DNA of 64,000 nt from Rhipidocladum racemiflorum (GCA_036346355.1 CM070592.1:38838193-38902192), one strand, 5' to 3'. Counted from the stretch's first letter, positions 14,101-23,784 are shown. Numbers and translations are program-made. Notes: generated from the letters alone by a model not told the origin.

Positions 14101-17100
14101 ACACCGCCCGCACGCTCCTCGCAGCCCCTAGGGTTGCCTCCCCTACTGAGACCACTAATGTTTTCCCCCGATCTATTCATCTATGCATCCTACATTGCTA
14201 GTATTGCTACTACTCTGATTGTGCACCCCATGGGATGGTCTAATGGTGAAGATCGCTGATGGTGTGGGATGGAGGTGCCGGCGAGGAAGATGGCTCAAGG
14301 TTCGGCCCTCCTTGCTTGTGGCCTTCTCCTCCTAGACCTTCTCCTGGCTTGGCTCGGCCTTCCCTTGGCTCCTCCTCTCTTGGCTTCGGCTGGTGCTCCT
14401 CCTGGTTGTGTACTCTGGTTGACTGGTTTGCTCTCTCTGGCTAGGGGTGGGCATTCGGTTTTTTCGGTTTAATCGGTTAGGTTTTTTCGGTTTTAAAATA
14501 ATTCGTTTTTTAGAAACTGGCAACCGAATTTCTCAGACCAAAATGAAAAACCGAACCGAATTAACCGAAATATTTCAGTTAATTCGATTTTTCGGTTAAC
14601 CAAAATATAAATAAACAATAGGTGCATTACATTTGATTTTCTCATGTCGCAATACAAAGTAGAGATAAACTCACACAATATTCATAAGTCATTACAGTAT
14701 AAGCATAGTATAACATATGAACATATCACAAATATGCATAAAGATATTAAAACATGAGAATTGTTTGGTAGCTACATGAAGAATATTATAATAGTATTGT
14801 ACATGGACTATTCGGTTATTTCGGTTTCCGGAAGCAAAAAACCGAACCGAATACCGAATCATACCAAAATAAAAACCGAACCGAAAACCAAAAACTGAAA
14901 AAACCGAAATAATCGATTATTTGGTTCGGTTTGGTAATTTGGTTTCGGTTTAAAAATGCCCACCCCTATCTCTGGCTCTCGGTTGGGGATGTGGGGAAAA
15001 TGGCGTTGCACTGGCTGGCTCTCGGTTGGGAGTGAGAAAAGGGGATGTATGAGCTGTGCTGGCTGTGACTTGGTCTTATCCGAAGTTATGATGGTTAAAC
15101 CACTTTTTTACCCCTACCCTTTTCACTGTTTTACTAAAGGGTATTTGCTATTATTCACAATTTGGCAAAGAACACCCGCAATCCTACCTGGTTTGTATAA
15201 TTTGCCATGTGATGACACCCGAAAAATAGCGAGGCGCCGACCTGGCCCTGGACAGATCTAGTATCTCGGTGAGCGATACCCTCGCTTGCGGGTAGGGATG
15301 CAAATGGGCCGGCCCTAGGGTCATCTTTGACCCACTCTAGTTCATTTGTTTGCACTAAAACTTAAAAGGTGGACTAAAAATTAAGTTTTTAGTGCAAACA
15401 AATAAACTAGAATGGGTCAAAGAAGACCCTAGGATCAACCCATTTGCATCCCTACTTGCGGGTCTGACGGCAATTCTCGAAAGTTCAACTATTCCCTCTA
15501 CTCATGTTATGATTTACATAAGCATGTTCGTTGATTATTGGATTGGTTAACCACCTAATGATTTTTATCTTCTTATTTAAATTTTGGGCTGTTTCAATTA
15601 TATATTAAAAGCTCATGGGAGTTGCTAAGAAAAAAAAGAAATAGGTTAAAAATTCTTACAAAAAAGCAAAATATTTGGCCCCTAATCTTGTGGACACTAA
15701 GTTGAACTATAGAAGCCATTGGAATTATTATTTAAAGAAAAACACATAGCCGTCTATCTTGCGGGACAAAGTTATATCGTCTTAGATTAAAAGGATGAGT
15801 CCATGCCAAGTACAATAAAAAATAACAAAATTTCGTACTAAAAAATAAAATAAAATAAAGAGTTCATGGCAAATATAATAAAAAATAACAAAAAACAAAT
15901 AAAAAATCAGCCATTTGCTTTTCTTACTAACACCAAATTAAAACCATACATAGCTGAAATTTGGAATAAAAATAAAAATAGTAGTTGGACTTTTAAGCGA
16001 ATTCTAACATAAAATTAATATTTAAAATTCAATAAAAACTAACAAAAATTTATATAAATTAAAAATAAAAATAATAAGAATTTGGAATGTGATTTTCATT
16101 CTGAAATCCGAAAGAAAAATTAGATGAAATTAGCAATTGATTTGTAAATGAATTCTAACCTAAAATTGGAATTCAAAATTAAATAAAGAATAACAAAAAA
16201 TAACAGAATTTTGGAATGAAAAATAAAAGGAAAATAGAAAATTTATTTTCATACGAACTCTAAATTAAAACCCCTACATAGTTCGGAATAAAAATTACAT
16301 GGATATTCGCGGTTGGATTTGTATATGAATCCTAACCTACAACAGAAATTCAAAACAAAATTAAAAAAAAAGAATAAAAGAAAAAGTTCATGTCACGTAC
16401 AATGAAAAATAACAAATATTCAAAATTAAATAAAAAATAAAATTTAGATTAAATATTCACGGTTGTATTTGTATACGAATCCTAACCTACAACAGAAATT
16501 CAATATTTAAAAAAACAACTAAAAGAAAGAGTCCATGTCACGTACAATGAAAAGTAACAAATATTCAAAATTAAATAAAAAACAAAATTTAGATTAAAAG
16601 AAAGAGTCCATGTCAAGTACAAAAAATAACATATATTCAAAATTAAATAAAAATAATTTTACATAGAGTGTGTGAGGTACAATTAAAAAATAACATATGT
16701 TCGAAATAAAAATTAGCAATTGGATTTATGTGTGAATTCCAAGCTAAAATTGAAAAAGAAAGTCTACAAGAAGTACAGTCAAAAAAATATGCAAATTCAC
16801 AATAAAAAACAAAAGAATTAGTGATTGTTCTAAATTTCATACTAAGTGAAAAGTAAAACTTTTTGCTTTAATTCAGATTAAAATTCCATAAAATAAAATA
16901 AGGAATTTGATTGTATATATACAAATTAGGAATCGAAATCTATTACGTAATAAAAGTCTATGACATGGTTTACAGTTGCCAAGTAAAAAGAGAATGCGCT
17001 AAAAATTCTCACCAAAAACAAAACATTCTGAACATTTATTTGGTAGGCCTCCACGAGATGGAGGGATTAAGAGAGTGATTCATTGATGGGTGTTCACTCG

Positions 17101-20100
17101 ACCATACCAGTATAAGCTAGTGATGCATATTATTAGCATGCAGTATAGACAAATATTGCAATAATGAAAGAACGAGATGGTACTGATATAAATGAAAAAT
17201 GTTATGCCCCTTGTCCTTTTTTTGCAAATTTAGCCCCTCTTAACACTTTTTTTTTGCAAAAATAGCCCTCTCCCCTACCGCACCGGGGAGCGCGAGACCG
17301 ACCCCGCGGCTACGCACGTGAGCGCGGCAATGTGCGAGGGACGTAGAAGCGCGCTATGCAGCCACTTGTCATTGTAGCGTTGTAGCACACACGCAGAACA
17401 TTGTTCATCATGATTGCTTCTGCGCTGGGGTAGCGCAGGAGGATGGCTTCCGCGCTCCCCATGCATGGTAGCATGTCCTCCCATGCTCCCACCTGCAGCC
17501 ACGGGCCAGCCTCCTCCTCCACGCCTCCGGGCGCGATAGGGAACAAGTGTCACCGACGCACCTTCCATTGTGAGGAGGAGGCTATTTTTGCAAAAATAAA
17601 AAATACGTTGAAGGTCTAAATTTACACACAAAAAATGATGTACAGAAGGCTAGATATGCACAATGTTCTAGATAATAGTTCTTCTATGCTATGCCAAAAA
17701 CTGAATTGCACACATACTAAAGCTGTTGTTAAGTAGAAAAACACTGGGTGACTACAAATTATACCATCAATATGCTTTAAACAAGTGCCTTTCACTTTTA
17801 GGGAAAGCATATAAGCAATATTCTATTATAGATAATTTGAGACTATGACCTACTTTGCACGGTATAGGTTAGGTGCAAATATGTCTTAACACGCAAGGGA
17901 TTTAGATAAATGAAAAAAACAGTATTTTTCTACAATAAATTGAACAATATTGCATTACAGCGTCATGTGATTGCAATTTTCTTTACAAAAAAATGGAAAT
18001 TTTACCTAATGGTTTTAGAAGGAAACCATCTTCATCTGTCCAAATTAGTCCAAATTCCCCCAATTCATGGATCTTATCAACACATATATCTGTGAATATA
18101 ATTCATATGGATCAAAGGCTCATAATAAAACCATGAATTCCACAAAGTCCAAGAAGATACCTGTCATTTGCTTTTCAAGGAAATCACGAGGAATCCCGCT
18201 CTTAATTCCATAGTGCTCAGGATTCTGTTAATTTATTTCATTATTAAGTTAGTTCATGCATTTAAACAGAGATTTAAAGATTTAACAAGATTGATGCGTC
18301 CATGCCTTCTTTATCCTGATGTACAAATATGAGCACTTGATCCACTCAATTGCCAAAGTTATATCAGACACCGTAAGCTGAACGATCTCTGCATTTAGAT
18401 GCTCCACTGCACATGGCAGTAACCTGGTCATAGGATCTATCCTCAGCCAAAAATTTCAAATAGTATGCAGTGCGTGTCACAATTTAACTTCTAGATGAAA
18501 TATCACATGAGAACACTAGGTTTCAATTGTACATCAAGCACTTACCGAGACTCCACCACTTCACATCCATTGAGAAGGTTCTCATATAGATCAACCTACA
18601 AGACAAACTCACAACAGGCTAGACCAATAAACCAGGAAATATTTTCTGTAAAAATATTTCTCAGAGTTAAGAAGAGTGGAAAACACAAATATATTACCGT
18701 GTCTCTTCTTGTCATAATTATAACTGTTCCAGCATTATCAAACGGTGGACGACCAGCCCTCCCACACATCTTTGGACGACCAAAAACAAAGGCTTTGTCA
18801 GAAGCAAGGGAAGAACCATATGTAGTATGGTTTTCTATTTGAATTACTAAATGTGCACAACTTTGGCTGTTGGGTTTAAATACATGTTAATTTCAATTAA
18901 CTATAGTATTTAACACATTACAGGATAAACAATTGAACTTGTATGCATGAGAAAGAATTTATCATATCCAATACTCCTTATTTGTGAACAGAAATTCCAG
19001 TGATGTGAATTTGAGGGAATAAGTATGTCAGAACTAACTTAATATCTCTGATAAAACTGAAATTTTAACATACAATGATATGATCATTGCAGTGAGGGCC
19101 ACAATAGATTCAGTAACTGGCACATTTTGGTTACTCAGATAAACAAGTAAAAAATCTTCAGCAACAGCATACAGCATTAAGGCTACATGTAAAAAATACA
19201 ACATCAAATAAATGCATGAAGCAAAACGGAGCATATGTCTGTATATCAATGATGATGATTTTACACGAGCAACTGAGACTTAATAGCATACCTGAAGCAC
19301 CATGGATCTCTCATATTCGACATACATGCCATTCTCTCTATTACTGAAAAATAATGAATGTCAGAAAAAAGAATCATAAAAAAGGAATAGAGGTTAGCTT
19401 AATTGCTGCCATATTTGAAATGTGTTCTCACTAAAATTGTGTTGACTTTATCACTACTGTATGTGCAGGTAGGTTGATGCCATGTGCCAAAGTATTCGTC
19501 GTGCATAGAATTTGAAGATCACCCTTCAGGAAAAGCCCCTCAACAAGACTCCGATCCTTTAAGCAAAGACCACCATTATGAAAACCAACTGAAAAAAATT
19601 GGAAATAGGATCACATCAATTAAACAATCAGTGTAACTTTAGGCAACACGTAACATGAATATCCAGACAAGAAAAACAGAAACATTGGAAATGTTTGCAA
19701 AATTAGGAAGGTATCATGGGTGTCCAGATGACAAGATGCAACATCACCTCCATGTACAATGCAAGCCTGCAGCTGCTTGTCACTACAGGTTAGGGAGGCC
19801 TCCTTTAGATGTTCATACTGCTGCATTGATTTCATAAATGGATTTGCATAGCCAAGAGACTTTGCAGTTTGTGAAATGTGCTGTGCTGCTTCTTGTGCAC
19901 CTTTTCTTGTAGAACAGAAAACAAGTGCAGACTTCCCTCTTGAATGTTGCATCAGTATATCTGCAAGCAATATTCACTTTCCATTTTGAGTCTGACAATG
20001 TAAATTTAATGTATGCAATACAATTGACAGATGGGGAGATGTTACTTACTGAAAATGAAACTTTTCAGCCTCTACAAGTTGAAAGAAACAAACAAAATAC

Positions 20101-22255
20101 AAAATTAACTTGTCAGAGTTGATTCAGTATGAACTATGAAGTCCAACAACTTTTTTTCTGAACAAACGTTGGGCAGTGTGATACAGCTCGAGGAGATGCA
20201 GAACACATTAGTAAAGATGCATACCTTCTCAAACATGAAGTCATTTATTGCTGGAGCATAACCTAATTAACACAGTAAACAGGAACATATTAGGGCAAAC
20301 ATACCAATTGCTCAGAAAGTGTTGAAAGATCATCAGGGGGTGGTAAGCAGTCAACATGGCAAGTTCACATGTTCATGATTTTACATAGCAGCACAAAAAA
20401 TAAAGGTTTATTCTAACATAATTTCATGACTGATAAGTTTTTTTTTATGGGAACTTCATGACTTAAAAACTTGCAGCCGTTCTGTGCAGGATGGAGGTAG
20501 TCATGACAAAGTAGACTATTACTCGAAACCAAATGTAACTTGAAACATGTCACAGAGAACCAGTCAAACAATTATTGACACAAGAACAGGAACAGCCTAG
20601 CCATCACTACGAGGGGTTAACGATATTTTAAGGCAAGATAGTATAACAATAGATCAAGTCATTACTGCCAGACCCGCAGAACAGTTGGCCCACAGCATAA
20701 CAAAGTTCAAGCAGCTTCACGATAAACATTCCTATGGTTTGGCAAATTATTGCATTCATTTGTCTTATACACTTGATATATGCTCATCCAGATTCTAGTA
20801 TAATGAGAAATCTGAACCATACCAAAACTTTAGTTGTTAACTGCACTGGCCTCATTTCTTCTCCAAATCTGCAAAAGGAACATTCTACAAATAAGGAAGA
20901 ATTATTGGTAGCACTATATATTATCCTTGAGGAACTTGCTCTATTTACCTTTTGATTCCTTCAGGGGGTGCTAGGAGCCACTCCGCTGAGATTTCACAAG
21001 GTTAAAACATAAGTTCATTTACCAGAGCATAATGTGGTAATGCGAATACTGAATAGTACATTGACAACATACTGCACAGAGTTACTAACCTATGTCCTCA
21101 ATATTAGGGATAGTGGCAGAAACTGCTATGAATCGAACATTTGCCAAAGGAGCAGATTTCATGTTGCCAAGTCGAGAAAGCATTTTTATTCTACTGACCA
21201 CTGCTTCCAGAGCAGCTCCACGGGGATCATTGAGAAGATGGACTTCATCAATAAGGACTAGGGCAATATCACTGAAAAAACCCAATCCACCATCTCTTAT
21301 TCCATGGCGACTCATAGAATCGAACTTCTGCGCGTATTACGATGTTGCTTTAAAAAATAGTGAAATGCTTAGCAGATGTGCTGGTCATATTTTCAGCTCA
21401 TAGGAAGCAAAACAAGTAGTGAGTAGTGACATAGACCTCAGGAGTAGTGAGGATTAAATCAGCATCATTAATGGATTTGTTGTTATAGAACTCATTATCA
21501 CTTGTCATCTCCAAGCAATTGATCCCCAACAAGCCCAGCTTCATCTTCCAGTCTCGCATCTTATCCTGCACCAATGCCTTCATGGGAGCGATGTAGATCT
21601 GCCGCGTGGCCCAAATAAAGCACACGGTGAAAATTTACGATCAGTATCCTCAAATCCCAATCTTAGTCCCAACGTTGTTTGAGAAAAAGCTAGTCGGCAC
21701 GTACTGTTTTCAGAGTTCCTTTAATCAAATTAAACCTCCACTCTGACGAGAGGAACCTGGAGAGGAGCCTCAGGATGCAGAGATCAAACAGCACGGTCTT
21801 ACCACTCCCAGTAGGTGCGGAGATAACCATGTTAACATCCGAGAGGAAGCACGCTGAGAAGCACTCGCTCTGCAAGGAATTGAAGTATCTGCAGAAAAAC
21901 CAGATTGTTACTGCAAATCCCATCCGAAACCTATCATGATTCATGATGCAGAGCGGTCCACATTTCCTAACACAATAATGCCTCATGTTCGCCATAAATT
22001 CGAGCCATGAACCTACTAGTTCAGTCTCATGCATTACGAGGCTACCCAAAATCTCAAACTACTGAATATCTCCGTGCGATCATGCAGAAACACAGCTTAT
22101 AAACTATAATTTACATGGCAATCGCCGAGTTTGATCGGCGTATGCACCGCATCACATCGCGCGCACCTGAACCCAAACACGGGGCGGAACGGCGGGGGCA
22201 GGTCGGAGACGCACCGCAGCGCGTACGGGTCACCGAGAGGTCCCGTCGCCGCCAT
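1670..22255 (-). CDS. MER3: MER3/HFM1-type meiotic DNA helicase, multi-exon gene, 3' end not in window
   Basis: This is a Ski2-like superfamily 2 helicase with a Sec63-like C-terminal region, the plant MER3 (ROCK-N-ROLLERS) family, whose members unwind recombination intermediates for class I meiotic crossovers. Exons placed by GT/AG sites and frame: 22167-22255, 21705-21888, 21437-21598, 21090-21327, 20949-20985, 20823-20868, 20225-20262, 20050-20071, 19748-19960, 19432-19588, 19292-19343, 18698-18769, 18546-18595, 18306-18423, 18161-18224, 18006-18089, 3739-3864, 3458-3654, 3193-3381, 2855-3103, 2731-2780, 2056-2138, 1670-1949. Walker A APTGSGKT is at residues 54-61, DEVH at 172-175, SAT at 215-217, then CGRAGRPP. 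Every junction is in phase except exon 6 to 7, where one base is missing. The last exon ends in phase 2, so about 250 further residues expected from my memory of the rice protein must lie beyond the left edge or be lost. Identity is very likely; exact ends of small exons are inferred. Confidence 0.92.
2731..3864 (-). CDS. MER3: MER3 exons 17-21: Sec63-like domain
   Basis: Exons 3739-3864, 3458-3654, 3193-3381, 2855-3103 and 2731-2780 encode the Sec63-like part: EPGRLMTKYYLKFDTMKIIV, WIQLRRNEKKILNDINSDKE, then SNGCRIAKCMREYFIYKK, LLKQLPGIGIVTAKALKTAG (a helix-hairpin-helix-like DNA-binding segment), and a beta-rich stretch ending SEEDNAIIFHEKIR. Exon 17 joins exon 18 as T/GG to restore the W of EITWIQ. 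Exon 21 ends in phase 2 and can join 2056-2138 directly. A microexon of about 15-18 bases seen in relatives may sit near 2500-2540, but I could not place it. Confidence 0.88.
6534..9725 (-). pseudogene. Degenerate copia gag-pol
   Basis: Pieces in minus-strand order are: gag (about 9725-9253, with DIIVLSSAQLMWAHLRDRYE); GAG-pre-integrase (9027-9250, WHHRLGYL and CTGCKLGKQLQLPY); integrase core (about 8480-8850, with ADSAGEYLSG and VVERKHCHLLETAR); and reverse transcriptase (7340-7900, SQLDVKNAFLNGELHEEVYM, SLYGLKQAP, LLYVDDMIITGDD). Frame-broken RNase H follows (about 6560-7000). Gag runs straight into the pre-integrase domain at about 9250, so the zinc knuckle and the DSG protease were lost by an internal deletion. 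No part can be active. Confidence 0.88.
9740..10399 (-). other. GC-rich leader between copia PBS and gag
   Basis: About 650 bases between the primer-binding site and gag are strongly GC-rich, unlike the rest of the element. The word CCCGGCCGGAGGAGGCAAT occurs twice (about 10210 and 10309). Open frames on both strands are compositional and show no known domain. It may be an untranslated leader or captured host sequence. Confidence 0.5.
14442..14968. mobile_element. hAT-type MITE, 527 bp
   Basis: It has terminal inverted repeats TAGGGGTGGGCATT and AATGCCCACCCCTA, and a perfect 8-bp duplication TCTCTGGC (14434-14441 and 14969-14976). The ends are rich in the word TTCGGTTT/AAACCGAA in both orientations. 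There is no coding capacity. It interrupts copy B. Confidence 0.93.
15293..15454. mobile_element. Hairpin MITE, 162 bp
   Basis: The whole element is a long imperfect inverted repeat: TAGGGATGCAAATGGG at the left mirrors CCCATTTGCATCCCTA at the right, and pairing continues through ACTAAAACTTA / TAAGTTTTTAGT to a short loop. It is flanked by the 8-bp duplication CTTGCGGG (15285-15292 and 15455-15462). It lies in the MER3 intron, so primary transcripts could fold into a roughly 70-bp hairpin. Confidence 0.92.
15597..17060. repeat. AT-rich degenerate repeat region
   Basis: It is built from variants of a block holding GAGTCCATGTCACGTACAAT, AAAAATAACAAATATTCAAA, and GTATACGAATCCTAACCTAC (clearest at 16380-16640). 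Its two ends carry the same phrase in direct orientation (AGTTGCTAAGAAAAA then TTAAAAATTCT at about 15616, and AGTTGCCAAGTAAAAA then CTAAAAATTCT at about 16975). No gene or transposon ends are seen. Confidence 0.55.
17206..17640. mobile_element. Inverted-repeat element with GC-rich core
   Basis: Left and right arms of about 50 bases are inverted copies: GCAAATTTAGCCCC then GCAAAAATAGCC at 17224-17266, mirrored by GGCTATTTTTGC and GGTCTAAATTTACAC at 17580-17626. The arms enclose about 310 bases of GC-rich sequence (17270-17580) with a minus-strand open frame and no known domain. Long inverted ends around GC-rich cargo resemble a small Mutator-like or Pack-type element. The flanking duplication (AAAAATG on both sides) is imperfect. 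Confidence 0.5.
18006..18769 (-). CDS. MER3: MER3 exons 12-16: motif VI and winged-helix region
   Basis: Exons 18698-18769, 18546-18595, 18306-18423, 18161-18224 and 18006-18089 encode MCGRAGRPPFDNAG (motif VI), LYENLLNGCEVVES, the stretch around LPCAVEHLNAEIVQLTVSDI, NPEHYGIKSGIPRDFLEKQM, and ELGEFGLIWTDEDGFLLKPL. This spans the winged-helix and ratchet part of Ski2-like helicases. Exon 14 ends AAGAAG followed by GCATGG, so its intron appears to use a GC donor with a normal AG acceptor at the next exon. All phases agree. Confidence 0.88.
19292..19960 (-). CDS. MER3: MER3 exons 9-11: helicase domain 2, first half
   Basis: Exons 19748-19960, 19432-19588 and 19292-19343 encode ILMQHSRGKSALVFCSTRKG (motif IV), a stretch containing SDKQLQACIVHG, then GFHNGGLCLKDRSLVEGLF, and CTTNTLAHGINLPAHTVVIK (motif V). 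They end with the residues just before the QMCGRAGR box. Exon 10 joins exon 11 as TTT TA/T AAT, giving QFYNRENG where other plants have a second F; this is a substitution, not a frame problem. Confidence 0.9.
20050..20985 (-). CDS. MER3: MER3 exons 5-8: short linker exons, with a one-base frame loss
   Basis: Four very short exons (37, 46, 38 and 22 bases at 20949-20985, 20823-20868, 20225-20262 and 20050-20071) encode the stretch between motif III and motif IV (EWLLAPPEGIKR, FGEEMRPVQLTTKV, GYAPAINDFMFEK, RLKSFIF). Exon 6 ends in phase 0 at TTTTG/GTATGG, but exon 7 reads in the conserved frame only if one base precedes it. One T therefore seems to be missing from the T-run at 20824-20827 (AAAA on the + strand). 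No alternative GT or AG rescues the frame. It may be a true frameshift or a homopolymer error. Confidence 0.82.
21090..21888 (-). CDS. MER3: MER3 exons 2-4: helicase domain 1
   Basis: Three exons (21705-21888, 21437-21598, 21090-21327) encode residues 30 to about 225. They hold the Q-motif side of the ATPase, Walker A (APTGSGKT), the Ia motif region (IAPMKALVQDK), the TTPE motif, the Walker B box DEVH, and motif III in VSATIPN. The donor of exon 2 is ACA/GTACGT and that of exon 4 is ATAG/GTTAGT. All catalytic motifs expected of an active Ski2-like ATPase are intact here. Confidence 0.92.
22167..22255 (-). CDS. MER3: MER3 exon 1 with start codon
   Basis: The ATG at 22253-22255 opens 29 codons beginning MAATGPLGDPYALR and ending in PVFGF plus two bases. 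The exon stops at AG followed by a GTGCGC donor. This matches the short N-terminal leader expected before the helicase core of plant MER3. The codons are GC-rich, as is usual for grass first exons. About 131 bases upstream of the ATG remain before retrotransposon sequence begins; they read as a plausible 5' UTR with no TATA box that I can see. Confidence 0.88.
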
Positions 22256-22386
22256 CGTTGACCTCCTGCAGAATTCGAGCGATCGGAGGTCAGAAATCCC
22301 TCGCGGGGAGTATCGTCGAACACCTGGCGCGCTGCGACGATCGGAGACGAACCGACTGAGGATTCCGCGACCGAATCGAGTGGCGC
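22256..22386 (-). promoter_or_regulatory. MER3 5' flank left between ATG and retrotransposon
   Basis: These 131 bases are GC-rich and lie between the MER3 ATG and the first base of the G2 LTR (TGTTGTGCCC at 22387). They probably include the 5' UTR. No clear TATA box is visible. Any native promoter further upstream has been pushed at least 37 kb away by insertions. Confidence 0.5.
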
Positions 22387-22508
22387 TGTTGTGCCCCCTT
22401 GTTAGCCCCCTTGGCCGCTGACAGAGTCAGGACGTGAGGATCGGATGGATTGAGGAAGAAGAAAGCAAATTAAGGAAGAACAGAGAGACGAAACAGAAAA
22501 GCAACAAG

Positions 22509-23521
22509 TCCTACCGGATATAAAGATCGGAGAAAGCGCACGCAGAGAGAATGGCCACGCGTCCCACCCCCTCTCTCTCCTCTTTTTGCAAAAAAAACCC
22601 TCCGGTTCTTGAAATTACGGATAAGTCCTTTGCAATTTTTTGTTAGAGGAAAATTTTTTCCCCGGTTCGCGTTTAGGTCCCTCCTTCGCCGTTTTACATA
22701 AAGAACCTCCCATTAAATACGAATCGTAAATGAGCCCTTTTATAGTTTTTCAAAATAACGAACAGGTCCAAAATCATAACAAATAGGTCCGTACACTTTT
22801 CGTTCAGGTCCTTTCTCCATTTTGCCCCAAAAAAATATTTTTGTGGTCCGTTTTTTCCTCCGGAGCATTGAAAAAATGTTTTCGTTTCTCCGTTTTGCCG
22901 AAAAAAATGTTTTTGTGGTCTGTTTTCCCTCCGGAGCATGGAAAAAATATTTTCGTTGCCCGTTTTTCCTATAAAAAACCGAAAAAATGTTTTTGTGGTC
23001 CGTTTTTCCTCCAGAGCATGGAAAAAATGTTTTCGTTTCTCCGTTTTGCCCGGAAAAAATGTTTTTGTGGTCCGTTTTTCCTACGGAGCATGCAAAAAAT
23101 GTTTTCGTTTCTCCGTTTTTCCTAAAAAAAACGAAAAATGCTTTTGTGGTCCGTTTTTCCTCCGGAGCATGGAAAAAATGTCCTCGTTTCTCCGTTTTAC
23201 CAGAAAAAAATGTTTTTGTGGTCCGTTTTTCCTCCGAAGCATGGAAAAAATGTTTTCGTTTCTCCGTTATTTCTAAAAAAAACCGAAAAATGTTTTCGTG
23301 GTCCGTTTTTCCTTCGGAGCATGGAAAAAAGTTTTCGTTTCTCCGTTTTACCCGAAAAAAATGTTTTTGTGGTCCGTTTTTCCTTCAGAGCATGAAAAAA
23401 ATGTTTTAAAGTGTTCTCGTGGTCCGCTTTTTCTACGAAAACATTTTCTCGGTTTTTTTTGTATTAAAAATATTTTTTTTTCGTTCACGTGCGCGGCGTG
23501 CCGCCGCGCTCAATTTCCTAG
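22509..23521. mobile_element. Helitron inserted in the G1 3' LTR, 1013 bp
   Basis: Comparison with the intact LTR shows a clean insertion between AACAAG and TTGTTTC without target duplication. The insert starts TCCTACCGG and ends TTTCCTAG. The 3' end has the hairpin GCGCGGCG-TGC-CGCCGCGC about 9 bases before CTAG. A 5' TC, 3' CTRR, subterminal hairpin and no duplication are the Helitron hallmarks. The target dinucleotide is G/T rather than the usual A/T. There is no Rep/helicase gene. A minisatellite fills its 3' half. Confidence 0.75.
22845..23435. repeat. Minisatellite of about nine 65-80 bp units
   Basis: Each unit holds GTGGTCCGTTTTTCCTCCGG, GAGCATGGAAAAAATGTTTT and CGTTTCTCCGTTTT followed by an A-run. 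Units start near 22851, 22917, 22997, 23068, 23147, 23219, 23300, 23371 and 23420. The unit variants differ mainly in A-run length. Open frames across it are compositional. Confidence 0.88.
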
Positions 23522-23784
23522 TTGTTTCATTACTTGGACGAAACTCCATTCTGTTACAAGTTACAACCACTCCTAATATACTCCTGTCCAGACCTGAATT
23601 TCCACTATTACCCCTTTACTCCTTTAGAATATACCCAATACCCTTTCTATCTATTATGCGGAAAGTATTGTGTAACAATTGCCTTACGGCTACAGTAATA
23701 CCATTGTCCGTCACTCCATTGCCCTGGCGTCTCGACCTGCACTCGCGCCTGGCGACTCTGCTTCCTCCAGCGTGGTGACAGTAC

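Larger units (their letters stand above)
11863..15596. mobile_element. Long LTR-like repeat, copy B (~3.0 kb plus two MITEs)
   Basis: This is a head-to-tail diverged copy of repeat A that follows it with no internal region between. It starts near CACTATCATCACACTGAGTT and ends near TTGGGCTGTTTCA, a decayed form of the TTGGGGTGTTACA end of the solo LTR at 27735-27747. ATTAT follows its end, and a similar ATTAT precedes copy A (about 4303), a possible duplication for an A-B unit. Two MITEs (14442-14968 and 15293-15454) are inserted. A CT-rich tract at 13590-13960 gives spurious open frames on both strands. Confidence 0.6.
3865..18005 (-). other. MER3 intron 16, about 14.1 kb, filled with mobile DNA
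   Basis: The junction codons on both sides are in phase (G/AA) with GTAAAA at the donor and CTCAG at the acceptor, so this remains one intron. The part next to exon 17 (3865 to about 4309) and the part next to exon 16 (17641-18005) look like ordinary AT-rich intron. Everything between is repeats: the tandem LTR-like copies, a copia element, two MITEs, an AT-rich array and an inverted-repeat element. The other introns of the gene are all below about 900 bases. Confidence 0.85.

Noticed and set aside
22841..23430. CRISPR-like repeat array
   Set aside because: The units are contiguous minisatellite repeats without unique spacers, in a plant genome.
22841..23576. Overlapping open frames with repeated VRFSSGAWKK-type sequence
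   Set aside because: They are translations of the minisatellite in several frames, with no conservation across the unit indels.
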